Source of the DNA: Ardenticatenaceae bacterium
Lineage (GTDB): Bacteria; Chloroflexota; Anaerolineae; Promineifilales; Promineifilaceae
DNA length: 64,000 nucleotides
NCBI GenBank assembly: GCA_020634435.1
Contig: JACKBS010000006.1
Span: 620,001 to 684,000 of the forward strand
Reading direction: 5' to 3'
Part shown: in pieces, positions 8,955-16,383 of the stretch
Position numbering within the stretch: the first letter of the stretch is position 1
Layout: each line of letters starts with the position of its first letter
Position numbers and translations under genes: made by a program
The notes under the pieces: model-generated
Database searches by the model: none
Seen by the model: the letters and a program-made list of their open reading frames with translations, nothing else
What the model was told of the DNA's origin: nothing

Positions 8955-9977
8955 ATGGCCGTAATTGAGCGCTTACCATGGTCCTTTATGAGCGAAGTTA
9001 TTGATCCCAATGTTGTGGCCCGACAGCGCTTTGAACAGGCGCGGCGGCGGGCATCGCTTGCCCAGGTTTCGGCGCGGCTGACTGGCGAGGATATTCAGCT
9101 GCTGCCATTTGAAGCGATTCGTATGCAGTTGCAGCAGCAAAATCCGTACTATCGCGGCCTGGTTGAAGTGCCGTTGGATGCCATTGTGGGCAGCGTAGGG
9201 CGCTACAAAACCTTCACCCGCAAATTTTTGCCCCTCACCGACAGCTTAAAAGAGCGGTGGGTGGCGGTTGATGCGTTGGCGGCTGGGCGCGGCTGGCCAC
9301 CGGTGGAATTGTACCAGGTGGGCAACGTTTACTTTGTGAAGGATGGCAATCATCGAGTGTCGGTGGCGCGGCAGCTGGAGCTGGATTCTATTGAAGCGCA
9401 CGTGCTAGCTTACCACGTAGACGTTACCATTGATCCTAAAGAAAACCTCGATCAAATTTTCATTCAGCTGGGCGAGCAGAATTTTTTGGACAGCACCAAG
9501 CTGAATGAGCGCTATCCCGATTTCAATATCCAATTCACCACGCCGGGGCGTTACACCGGGCTGATGGCCCAGATTCACAGCCTGCGTCAGGTGTTGGCCC
9601 AAATTGATGGCGAGATGCTGGATTGGGAAACGGCCGTTGATGCCTGGTATGAAATGGTTTACTTGCCTACCGTGCAAATCATTCGCGATTCGACTTTGCT
9701 GCAAGACTTTCCTGGCCGCACCGAGGCCGATCTTTTTGCCTGGCTGTCGCAGCACCGCGAGCGCCTGGAAGAACGGTACGGTGCCTGCCATAACCTGGCC
9801 GATCTGGCCCAATTTTTGGCCGACGAATACCGTGAACCGGCTCTGCCCCGGCTCACCCGGCAGGTGCGTCGTTTGCTTGGTGTAGCCGGTGAACCGCCCG
9901 ACCTGCCATCTTTAGAAGAAGTTGATGATTCTGACCCAACCGCCGAGGACGATGGGGCGGCTGTGCCAGAGAATTAG
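8955..9977 (+). CDS. ParB-N-like (DUF4032-type) regulator-like protein
   Basis: A protein of 340 residues (329 if translation starts at the second ATG, 8988, giving MSEVIDPNV). The segment around residues 75-145 carries a ParB/sulfiredoxin-like core: VPLDAIVGSVGR, then VELYQVGNVYFVKDGNHRVSVARQ. The G-N-H-R-V-S-V-A-R motif is the nucleotide/phosphate-binding box of that fold. The acidic C-terminus ends in DPTAEDDGAAVPEN. In Chloroflexota such proteins are usually annotated as transcriptional regulators, but no helix-turn-helix is evident. The function is not known. Neither candidate start has a clear ribosome-binding site. Confidence 0.7.
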   Translation: MAVIERLPWSFMSEVIDPNVVARQRFEQARRRASLAQVSARLTGEDIQLLPFEAIRMQLQQQNPYYRGLVEVPLDAIVGSVGRYKTFTRKFLPLTDSLKERWVAVDALAAGRGWPPVELYQVGNVYFVKDGNHRVSVARQLELDSIEAHVLAYHVDVTIDPKENLDQIFIQLGEQNFLDSTKLNERYPDFNIQFTTPGRYTGLMAQIHSLRQVLAQIDGEMLDWETAVDAWYEMVYLPTVQIIRDSTLLQDFPGRTEADLFAWLSQHRERLEERYGACHNLADLAQFLADEYREPALPRLTRQVRRLLGVAGEPPDLPSLEEVDDSDPTAEDDGAAVPEN

Positions 9978-9988
9978 TTTGTTCCAGC

Positions 9989-10031
9989 CAAATCACAGAC
10001 CTTCGTCCAACTCTGCTTATTCTGTGATTTG
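9989..10031. repeat. Perfect 11-bp inverted repeat in gene gap
   Basis: CAAATCACAGA (9989-9999) and TCTGTGATTTG (10021-10031) enclose a 21-base loop that ends GCTTAT, reminiscent of the loops at 322-360 and 1520-1555. It is followed by the small palindrome AAAAGCGGACCGCTTTT near 10039-10055. It lies between the ParB-like and CBM48 genes and could be a terminator or an element of the same family. Confidence 0.6.
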
Positions 10032-10109
10032 CACAGTAAAAGCGGACCGCTTTTAAGACGTTTCATTTCGGCCAGCGTGCTGTTTTTACAAAAACACGAG
10101 GAGTGAAAA

Positions 10110-10406
10110 ATGCTTAAGAAAAATTTCGCCAAGTCAGGAGAAACATGCCGGGTGACCTTTAAGCTGCCCGCCGAGGTGACCGCCGAAACTGTACACCTTT
10201 GCGGCGAGTTTAATGAGTGGAATCCCACCAGCCACCCCATGAAAAAGCTCAAGGATGGCAGCTTTAGCCTGACCATCTCGCTGGATGCGGGGCAGTCTTA
10301 TCGCTTCCGTTACCTGCTCGACAATGAGCGTTGGGAGAACGATTGGGATGCCGATGCCTACGTGGCCAACCAGTATGGCACCGAGGATTCGCTGTTGAAT
10401 TTGTAA
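10110..10406 (+). CDS. Stand-alone CBM48 (isoamylase early set) protein
   Basis: A 98-residue protein made of one CBM48/E-set fold, the glycogen-binding module normally attached to branching enzymes, isoamylases or AMP-kinase beta subunits. Diagnostic sequence is VHLCGEFNEWNP (residues 30-41), MKKLKDGSFSLTISLDAGQSYRFRYLLD, and the closing WENDWDADAYVANQYGTEDSLL. No catalytic domain is attached. A GAGGAG site stands 7 bases upstream of the ATG and a strong terminator lies 35 bases downstream, so it is a single-gene unit. A glycogen-binding or regulatory role is an inference from the fold. Confidence 0.85.
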   Translation: MLKKNFAKSGETCRVTFKLPAEVTAETVHLCGEFNEWNPTSHPMKKLKDGSFSLTISLDAGQSYRFRYLLDNERWENDWDADAYVANQYGTEDSLLNL

Positions 10407-10441
10407 AACGGCCGTTTTGCCTACAAACTAATAGATGAGTA

Positions 10442-10470
10442 AGCGCTGCCTCAGGGGCGGCGCTTTTTTA
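10442..10470 (+). terminator. Intrinsic terminator after CBM48 gene
   Basis: AGCGCTGCC and GGCGGCGCT pair (one G-U) around a short loop and run straight into TTTTTT. Confidence 0.85.
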
Positions 10471-10523
10471 TGGTGTAGGGGGTGAAATTTAAGTGAGAAT
10501 TCGCGGCACAGGCGGCGGTCAGG

Positions 10524-10551
10524 TTGGCATCATCCGGGCGCTGGGTATAAT
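10524..10551 (+). promoter_or_regulatory. Sigma-70-type promoter for the PpiC lipoprotein gene
   Basis: TTGGCA (10524-10529), a 16-base spacer and TATAAT (10546-10551), about 40 bases ahead of the ATG at 10593. Confidence 0.65.
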
Positions 10552-10592
10552 CGCCCAAGTTTTAGATGATGGCATCTGATTTGAGATAATTT

Positions 10593-11579
10593 ATGAAACG
10601 ACACCTCTATTTACTGTTTTTACTCCCGTTGCTTTTGCTCCTGGCCTGCCAGAATGAGGCGCCGCTGCCCACCGTGGCTCCGGCGGTCAGTCAGACCAGC
10701 GAAGATGGCCTGGCCCCGCCTGTAGTGAGCAATGAACCGATCGTGCTGCCTACGGAAACGGCCGTTCCGCCCACTCCCACACCCGATGAACCTCTAGCCG
10801 CTTTAGTCAACGACGAGCCGCTCACCCAGGCGACTTTTGAAGCTGAATTGGCCCGTTACCAGCAAGCCCAGGCTGAATTGGGCACACCTGAGGATGCCAA
10901 TTTTGGTCAGGTGGTGCTGGATGCACTCATCGAGCAGATGCTGATCCGGCAGGCGGCGGCGGCGCAGGGCGTTGTAGTCACCGAAGAGATGGTTGAGCAG
11001 GAGATGGCACAGCTCCAATCTGCCGCCGGGGGAACTGAAAATTTTACTGCTTGGCTGGAAGCCAACCGCTACACCGAGGCAGAGTTCCGCAACGTGGTGG
11101 CTGATGGTCTAATTCAAAACCAGATGGTAACGGCCGTTACCGCCGATGTGCCCCTAACGGCCGAACAGGTTCATGCCCGCTACATTCAGGTGGATGATGC
11201 CACGCTGGCCAGCACCTTGCTGGCCCAAATCCAAAATGGGGATGATTTTGCTACCCTGGCCCAAATCCACTCGCTGGATCGCATCACGGGGGAGAACGGC
11301 GGCGACCTGGACTTTTTTGCTCAGGGCACCTTGCTGGTGCCCGAGGTTGAAGCGGCCGCTTTTGCCCTGACCGAACCCGGAGCAGTGAGTGACGTGATTA
11401 CGGCCGTTAATCGCGACGGCAATCCAGTTTACTACATCGTACAGTTGATTGAGCGCGACCCGGAACGGCCGTTAGACGCGGCAACCCGCTCTGTTTTGTT
11501 GCAGCAAGATTTTGAAGCATGGCTCGATGAGCTGTGGCAAACAGCAAAAATTGAACGATTTGTCGGTATCGACTCCTAA
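10593..11579 (+). CDS. PpiC/SurA-type peptidyl-prolyl isomerase lipoprotein
   Basis: A 328-residue exported lipoprotein; the signal peptide ends in LLLLAC with the lipidated Cys19. A Thr/Pro-rich linker leads to a SurA-N-like helical region (about residues 70-180: ALVNDEPLTQATFEAEL...IEQMLIRQAAAAQG) and a parvulin (PpiC) domain (about 190-300). The parvulin core is recognisable in ASTLLAQIQNGDDFATLAQ, GGDLDFFAQGTLLVPEVEAAAF and YYIVQLIER. It would assist folding of exported proteins at the outer face of the cell membrane. The next gene starts 20 bases later, so the two form an operon. Confidence 0.88.
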   Translation: MKRHLYLLFLLPLLLLLACQNEAPLPTVAPAVSQTSEDGLAPPVVSNEPIVLPTETAVPPTPTPDEPLAALVNDEPLTQATFEAELARYQQAQAELGTPEDANFGQVVLDALIEQMLIRQAAAAQGVVVTEEMVEQEMAQLQSAAGGTENFTAWLEANRYTEAEFRNVVADGLIQNQMVTAVTADVPLTAEQVHARYIQVDDATLASTLLAQIQNGDDFATLAQIHSLDRITGENGGDLDFFAQGTLLVPEVEAAAFALTEPGAVSDVITAVNRDGNPVYYIVQLIERDPERPLDAATRSVLLQQDFEAWLDELWQTAKIERFVGIDS

Positions 11580-11599
11580 CATTCGGGGTTCACAGCAGC

Positions 11600-12436
11600 A
11601 TGGCAACAAAACGTAGACAAAAATCCGGGTGTATGGGCCGATTGATGAGCGTGGCGGCGGCGCTGCTGCTGCTCGTTTCTGTGGTGGTGGTGGCTGGGAT
11701 GGTGCTCTTTTTTGTAGCCCCAGATCGAATGCCTGAGATCAACTTATGGCAAAAATTGCCCCCGCTACCGACTTTGGCCCCGCTAGCCATTGCGCAAGAC
11801 GAACCCTTGCCCACGCTGGTGAGCGAAATTGAACTGCCCACGCTGACCCCCACGTTTGATGGCTCACCTTTGGCACCTACCTGGACGCCGCAGCCGACCC
11901 AGGTAACGGCCACGCCTGTACCGCTGAGTACGCTCAAGCCTACGCTTACGCCATCGCCGCTGCCAACTTTCCCCACCAAAACGCCAACGCCTACCTACAC
12001 GCCAACCAGCACGAACACGCCCACGGCCACTCCGCTAGGGCCTACGGCGACACCGACCCCCACGCTTTCGGCTTACCCATTTACCAAAACGGACAACAGC
12101 CCCTTCTATTTGCAAAACCATGCCAACAATGCAGGCTGCGGTTGGTTGGGTATTGCTGGGGAAGTGCTGGACCTCAATCTGAACCCCGTGCCGATAAACA
12201 GCTATCGGGTGCATGTGTGGGGCAGCGGCATTGATGAGCGCGTAGTGGTGGGCGGTGCGCCTAGCTATGGCCCCTCTGGTTGGGAACAGTTTGTGTTTGA
12301 TTCGCCAGTGATGCGTGATTACAACGTGCAGCTAGAGTCGCCCAACGGTACGGCCGTTTCCCAAATTTATCGCGTTCAAACTCGCCCCAACTGCAACGAA
12401 AATCTGCTGCAAATCAACTTCGTGCAAAATCACTAA
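11600..12436 (+). CDS. Membrane-anchored stalk protein with C-terminal surface domain
   Basis: A 278-residue protein. One transmembrane helix (about residues 16-40) is followed by a long Thr/Pro-rich stalk (about 60-155, with many PTxTP/TPTPT units) and a C-terminal globular domain beginning YPFTKTDNSPFYLQNHANN. That domain has two cysteines (CGWLGIAG and RPNCNEN) that could form a disulfide and ends in LLQINFVQNH. Such stalked domains are common in Anaerolineae exported proteins, but the domain itself has no function I can name. It follows the PpiC lipoprotein by 20 bases and probably depends on the same promoter. Confidence 0.75.
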   Translation: MATKRRQKSGCMGRLMSVAAALLLLVSVVVVAGMVLFFVAPDRMPEINLWQKLPPLPTLAPLAIAQDEPLPTLVSEIELPTLTPTFDGSPLAPTWTPQPTQVTATPVPLSTLKPTLTPSPLPTFPTKTPTPTYTPTSTNTPTATPLGPTATPTPTLSAYPFTKTDNSPFYLQNHANNAGCGWLGIAGEVLDLNLNPVPINSYRVHVWGSGIDERVVVGGAPSYGPSGWEQFVFDSPVMRDYNVQLESPNGTAVSQIYRVQTRPNCNENLLQINFVQNH

Positions 12437-12439
12437 GCG

Positions 12440-14578
12440 TTAATTTCCGTCCAGCCGCAGCGTGTATCCCGCCGCTTCGCCGTAGAACTCCTTCACCACA
12501 ATGCGCCAACGGCCGTCTGTCATGATAGGGTAGGCGTTAATCTGCTCTGGCTCGCCCGCCTGGGCCGCATCTACCGACCATACCTGGTTCCCCGCAGGAT
12601 CGTAAACTTGCAAAACCAGATCAGCATTGCTGTCCGCCGGGATGAGCTGAATGCTAATAACATCCCCATCCTCTGCGTCAAAATACCATCCGACTGCTTG
12701 ATTGGGCAGCAAATTGCTGGCCTGTTCCGCGCCATAAGTCAGCGTGCCCGCGTCATCGGGGGCGGCTACTTCATTGGCACGCAGGCTCAGCTCGTAGCGA
12801 CCCGATTCGCCAAAAAAGTCACGCACCAGGATGATGTACTGGCCGTCGCTGGGCAGCACGTACTCAATGGTTTCTTGCTCGCCCGCCAAAAATGCATCTT
12901 GTTCTGCCAGCCGATTGATGTTGCTATCCAGCAGCCAGATGTCCAGGTCTAAGTTGGTGGTGAGGGGAACGGCCGTAATAAACAATTCATCCCCCGCACG
13001 GCCGTTAAAGAACCAGGCATGGGCTTCATTTTCCCGCAGCGTTTCTTGGGCCACCTGGCCAAAAATTAAGTCGCCAGCATCGTAGAAATTGGTGGTGCTG
13101 TCGCTGCCCTCATCCAACGACAGTGAGTAGCTGCCGCCTTCACCGGCAAAGCTGCGCACCAGGATTGAGTATTCGCCGGTAAGCGGCAGTTCCAATCCAG
13201 CCACCACTTCGGCATCGCCGCTAAACCCTTCGTCCAATGCGGCTAGCCGATTGCCATCGGGTCCGTAAACGTCCAGAATGGCGTCAAACTGCTTGCTTGG
13301 TGTCAGCACAATGCTCACCAGATCGCCCGCATCGCCATTAAATTTCCACACGTGCTGGGCCCCACGGGCCAGGTTGCCCTGAATGGTTTGGCCGGGGGAC
13401 AAGCGCCCACCGCCGCCAAAGAGCGGCTCTTCGGTCAGCACCAGGCTGAGCGTGTAGCGGCCTGCGTTGCCAAAAAATTCACTCACCTCTACCACATACA
13501 GCCCGCTGTCTTTCAACAGGTTGTCGATCATGATCTCGGTATCCCCAGCATATCCATTGTCGATGCGGGTAACGGTTTGCCCGGTGGGGCTTACCAGCGA
13601 GAGAATCAGGTCAATGTCCTTGTTGTCTGGGCTAAGCGTGAGGTTCGCATAACGAGGCCCGGGCAGACTGAACGTCCAGACGTCTTTGCTATTAGCTTCC
13701 AGGTTGCCATTGACCAAATCTTGCTGCCCCAGACTGCCGCGCACGTTGGCTGAGCCATCCTGAATCACAATTTCGGCATAGATGTTGTGCAGCAAGATGC
13801 TGCTGGCCATCTTTTCAAAGGTGCCCAAGTATTGTTCCCACTGGCTGGTCGCGGCGCTCATAATAAAAATCGCCTGGGTTTGCTGGCTGATGGCTCCCGC
13901 CAGGGTGGTGGTAAAAAGATACAGGCGCGAGCGCATTGTTTCGCCGGAGGTGTTGAAGAGCAGCGGCGCACCTTCCAGGTCGATGTAAGAACCGGTTACG
14001 CGGTTGCCCGCGCCGGTGGAGACGGTAATAGGCGCGGCTTCACTGATGGGCGTACGGCCGTTTGACAAATCATTCGCCAGCCGGGTAAGGGTCGCTTGCG
14101 GGGTGTTGGGTGGTAAGTCTAGATGGGAAATCAGCCCGGCCACGTACGCCCCATCGCCGATGGCTTTGCTGCCTAAGAGGCTGTCACCCGTGCGGGTTGA
14201 GTTGGCCAGGAGCATGACCGTGATGCCGAGTTCGTTGGCGGTAACGGCCGTATCTACTCGGCCTGATAAATTGATCCAATCTGGAGGCGCGAACAGCTCT
14301 AAACCAGTCGCCGGATTGCCAATTTGCTGCCACCCGGCAAAGGCAGGCGAGGTCGGTGCAGCTGTTGGTGCAGGCGGTGGAGCAATGGTTACCAGCGATT
14401 TGGTCGGAATGGACAGCGTTGCCGGTTGGTTGGCCTGATCGGGCGAATCGGTAGGCGAGGGGGCAAACTCGGCCGTCATGAGGTCCTTTTCATCTTCGCT
14501 GATCGGTTTGCACGCGGCGACAACGATGATCATCAAGCCGATCAGCAAGCGGGACCAGATAGGTTTTCGCATGGACAA
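12440..14578 (-). CDS. Lipoprotein with four PPC-type beta-sandwich repeats
   Basis: A 712-residue lipoprotein (VVAAC, Cys23) with an AGGAGG site before its ATG. After a Pro/Thr linker comes a domain of about 200 residues (PDWINLSGRVDTAV...). Four tandem repeats of the pre-peptidase C-terminal (PPC) type then run from about residue 285 to the end. Each has an H/D-x-W-x-F core, a D-(L/A)-x-L-x-(L/V)-(Y/L/S) strand and a closing G-(R/S/G)-Y-x-L-x-L. PPC repeats usually accompany secreted proteases, but no protease domain is present. A surface-binding or scaffolding role is likely. It converges on the preceding plus-strand gene with only 3 bases between them. Confidence 0.82.
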   Translation of the reverse strand: MSMRKPIWSRLLIGLMIIVVAACKPISEDEKDLMTAEFAPSPTDSPDQANQPATLSIPTKSLVTIAPPPAPTAAPTSPAFAGWQQIGNPATGLELFAPPDWINLSGRVDTAVTANELGITVMLLANSTRTGDSLLGSKAIGDGAYVAGLISHLDLPPNTPQATLTRLANDLSNGRTPISEAAPITVSTGAGNRVTGSYIDLEGAPLLFNTSGETMRSRLYLFTTTLAGAISQQTQAIFIMSAATSQWEQYLGTFEKMASSILLHNIYAEIVIQDGSANVRGSLGQQDLVNGNLEANSKDVWTFSLPGPRYANLTLSPDNKDIDLILSLVSPTGQTVTRIDNGYAGDTEIMIDNLLKDSGLYVVEVSEFFGNAGRYTLSLVLTEEPLFGGGGRLSPGQTIQGNLARGAQHVWKFNGDAGDLVSIVLTPSKQFDAILDVYGPDGNRLAALDEGFSGDAEVVAGLELPLTGEYSILVRSFAGEGGSYSLSLDEGSDSTTNFYDAGDLIFGQVAQETLRENEAHAWFFNGRAGDELFITAVPLTTNLDLDIWLLDSNINRLAEQDAFLAGEQETIEYVLPSDGQYIILVRDFFGESGRYELSLRANEVAAPDDAGTLTYGAEQASNLLPNQAVGWYFDAEDGDVISIQLIPADSNADLVLQVYDPAGNQVWSVDAAQAGEPEQINAYPIMTDGRWRIVVKEFYGEAAGYTLRLDGN

Positions 14579-14668
14579 TCCTCCTGTTCTCTCCTCTCAC
14601 AAGGCACCCGGCTGGTGGGTACACTCGTTCTGGCCTGCCCACCACGTTGCCGTAAGTGGACAAGCAGG

Positions 14669-14704
14669 CTGGCCTATATCTTCAGCGCAAGCTGAAACAG
14701 CCAG
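14669..14704. other. Hairpin in the gap between LCP gene and PPC lipoprotein
   Basis: Outer CTGGC/GCCAG and inner TTCAGC-GCAA-GCTGAA arms form a two-step stem with a GCAA (GNRA-type) tetraloop, suggesting an RNA structure. No U-run follows. The rest of the gap (14579-14805) shows only one ACGGCCGT and no gene. Confidence 0.45.
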
Positions 14705-14805
14705 AAGGTCTGAACACGGCGGTACGTTTGAAGAGACTCATTTTTGGCAGCCGCAAAACGGCCGTAGCAGTTTGCCCGCAAGGATTAGCTCACTGCTTGC
14801 CGGGG

Positions 14806-16245
14806 TTATGAGTTGGGCACTCTCCAATCGTTGCCGATGATGATCAGGATATCGTAGTCGCCGTCTGGATTGGTGCCACTGCTGACGTTCAGGGGTGGTA
14901 CATGCATCAACTGCGTCAGGTAGCGGCTTGTGTTGGGGTATGATCCGTAGGTGATAACTTGAGAGGTGAGATAGGTCGAGGCATCGGCGTTACCAATTTC
15001 GGTGACGTTAATGCCAAACGACTCCAGGTATTCCTGCGTAGAAGCAGCCAGACCAAATTCGGCCGTGCCGTTGTACACGGCTACCCGAGCTTGCTCGGCG
15101 GCCATCAGGGCAGGAAGATTTTCGATAACCGGCGTGGGAATAGCCGGGGGGGCAAACAACTGGTCTCTGAGCTGCCGAATATTTTCGCGCACAGGAACCA
15201 ATACCTGACGGCCGTCTGGGGTTGTTTCATTGTAGACATAGTTGTAATCAAGAACGGCCGTGCGAATACTATCACGCGGAATATCTTGCACCAGCAAAGC
15301 CAGCTGAATGGCTTCGTCTAGCGACATATTTGTCCGCACATTTTCTTGAGATGTTTGCCACAGCTGCGGTGCCTGGCCTATTAACTGCGGAATGCTGTTC
15401 AGATCGAATATCTTCTGCCGCACCGCCAGAATTACCGCTTGCTGTCGCCCGGCCCGATCGACATCGCCACCAAAAGTGGCGCGTGTCCGCGCATATTTCA
15501 GCGCTGCCTCACCATCTAAATGTTGTTCGCCTGGTTCAATAGAAAAAGGATCATAACCATAGCACCGGTCGGGGTAATCGGGGTCGTCAATCGCTTCAGG
15601 AACATCAATGTCGATGCCCCCAATTAGATCGACCACCTCAACAAATGCATCAAAATTAACGGCGACATAATAATCAATAGGGACCCCTAGCAGTGCTTCA
15701 ACGGTCTGGACAGCCAAAGCCTGTCCACCACCGGGATACTCATAAATTTCGCCATAATAATTGGCTTGATTAATGCGGTCTACACCAAAATTGGGAATTT
15801 CCACCCACAAATCGCGCGGCAATGACAGCATGGCCGCAGATAACCCGACCGGATCAATCGTTAACACCATCATGGTGTCGGTATGGGCCGGGCCTTCTTC
15901 TTCGCAGCGTTGGTCAATACCCATCAACAAGATGGACACCCGGTTTCTGCCTTCCCAACGATGAAATGCATCGGAGGACAAAATCGGTGCCGGGTCATCC
16001 CCTTCCTGAATGGTTTCAACATTGCTGCTGGGTGCGGGCAATTGATCGGTTGAACTGCTGTTGCTGCTGGTATTGGCAAACTCAGGGTTGATGATTTCCA
16101 GGGAGGAAACGGTACCCTGAACGGTTTTGAACAGCCACACTGAGCTGCCAATGAGCAAAATAATGATGCCCAGCCCAATGAGTATGACTGCCCAAAGTGG
16201 TAAACGTACCCGAGCTGGGGCGCGACGAGGTGGATTGGATTTCAT
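14806..16245 (-). CDS. LCP (LytR-CpsA-Psr) family phosphotransferase with LytR_C domain
   Basis: A 479-residue membrane protein. One N-terminal transmembrane helix (about residues 18-40) precedes an LCP domain with its signatures: NRVSILLMGIDQR, HTDTMMVLTIDP, SLPRDLWVEIPNFGVDRINQANYYG, and YARTRATFGGDVDRAGRQQAV. LCP enzymes transfer polyprenyl-phosphate-linked glycopolymers to the cell wall or surface acceptors. A C-terminal LytR_C domain (ARVAVYNGTAEFGLAAS...) fills about residues 385-475. The start MKSNPPRR at 16245 is preferred over 16299 because it gives the usual short basic N-terminus and lies 30 bases after the predicted transcription start. It is divergent from a GT-C gene. Confidence 0.88.
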   Translation of the reverse strand: MKSNPPRRAPARVRLPLWAVILIGLGIIILLIGSSVWLFKTVQGTVSSLEIINPEFANTSSNSSSTDQLPAPSSNVETIQEGDDPAPILSSDAFHRWEGRNRVSILLMGIDQRCEEEGPAHTDTMMVLTIDPVGLSAAMLSLPRDLWVEIPNFGVDRINQANYYGEIYEYPGGGQALAVQTVEALLGVPIDYYVAVNFDAFVEVVDLIGGIDIDVPEAIDDPDYPDRCYGYDPFSIEPGEQHLDGEAALKYARTRATFGGDVDRAGRQQAVILAVRQKIFDLNSIPQLIGQAPQLWQTSQENVRTNMSLDEAIQLALLVQDIPRDSIRTAVLDYNYVYNETTPDGRQVLVPVRENIRQLRDQLFAPPAIPTPVIENLPALMAAEQARVAVYNGTAEFGLAASTQEYLESFGINVTEIGNADASTYLTSQVITYGSYPNTSRYLTQLMHVPPLNVSSGTNPDGDYDILIIIGNDWRVPNS

Positions 16246-16281
16246 ATCTTCATGCGCGTTCCGTGCCGGAATGGCGCGGTG

Positions 16282-16312
16282 ATTATAACATAAAAACAAA
16301 ATCGAACGTCAA
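16282..16312 (-). promoter_or_regulatory. Promoter for the LCP gene
   Basis: On the minus strand: TTGACG (16312-16307), a 19-base spacer, and TATAAT (16287-16282) preceded by TGT, an extended -10. The long spacer is offset by the extended -10. Confidence 0.6.
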
Positions 16313-16342
16313 ATCGCGAACGCAGCGCGAGGCGCGGGGCTT

Positions 16343-16371
16343 TTGACGCCGGTATCTGGCTCCTTTATAAT
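16343..16371 (+). promoter_or_regulatory. Sigma-70 promoter giving a probably leaderless GT-C mRNA
   Basis: TTGACG (16343-16348), a 17-base spacer and TATAAT (16366-16371). The start codon lies only 9-12 bases after the -10 box, so transcription would begin at or within a few bases of it. Confidence 0.75.
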
Positions 16372-16383
16372 GCACCTCTTGTG

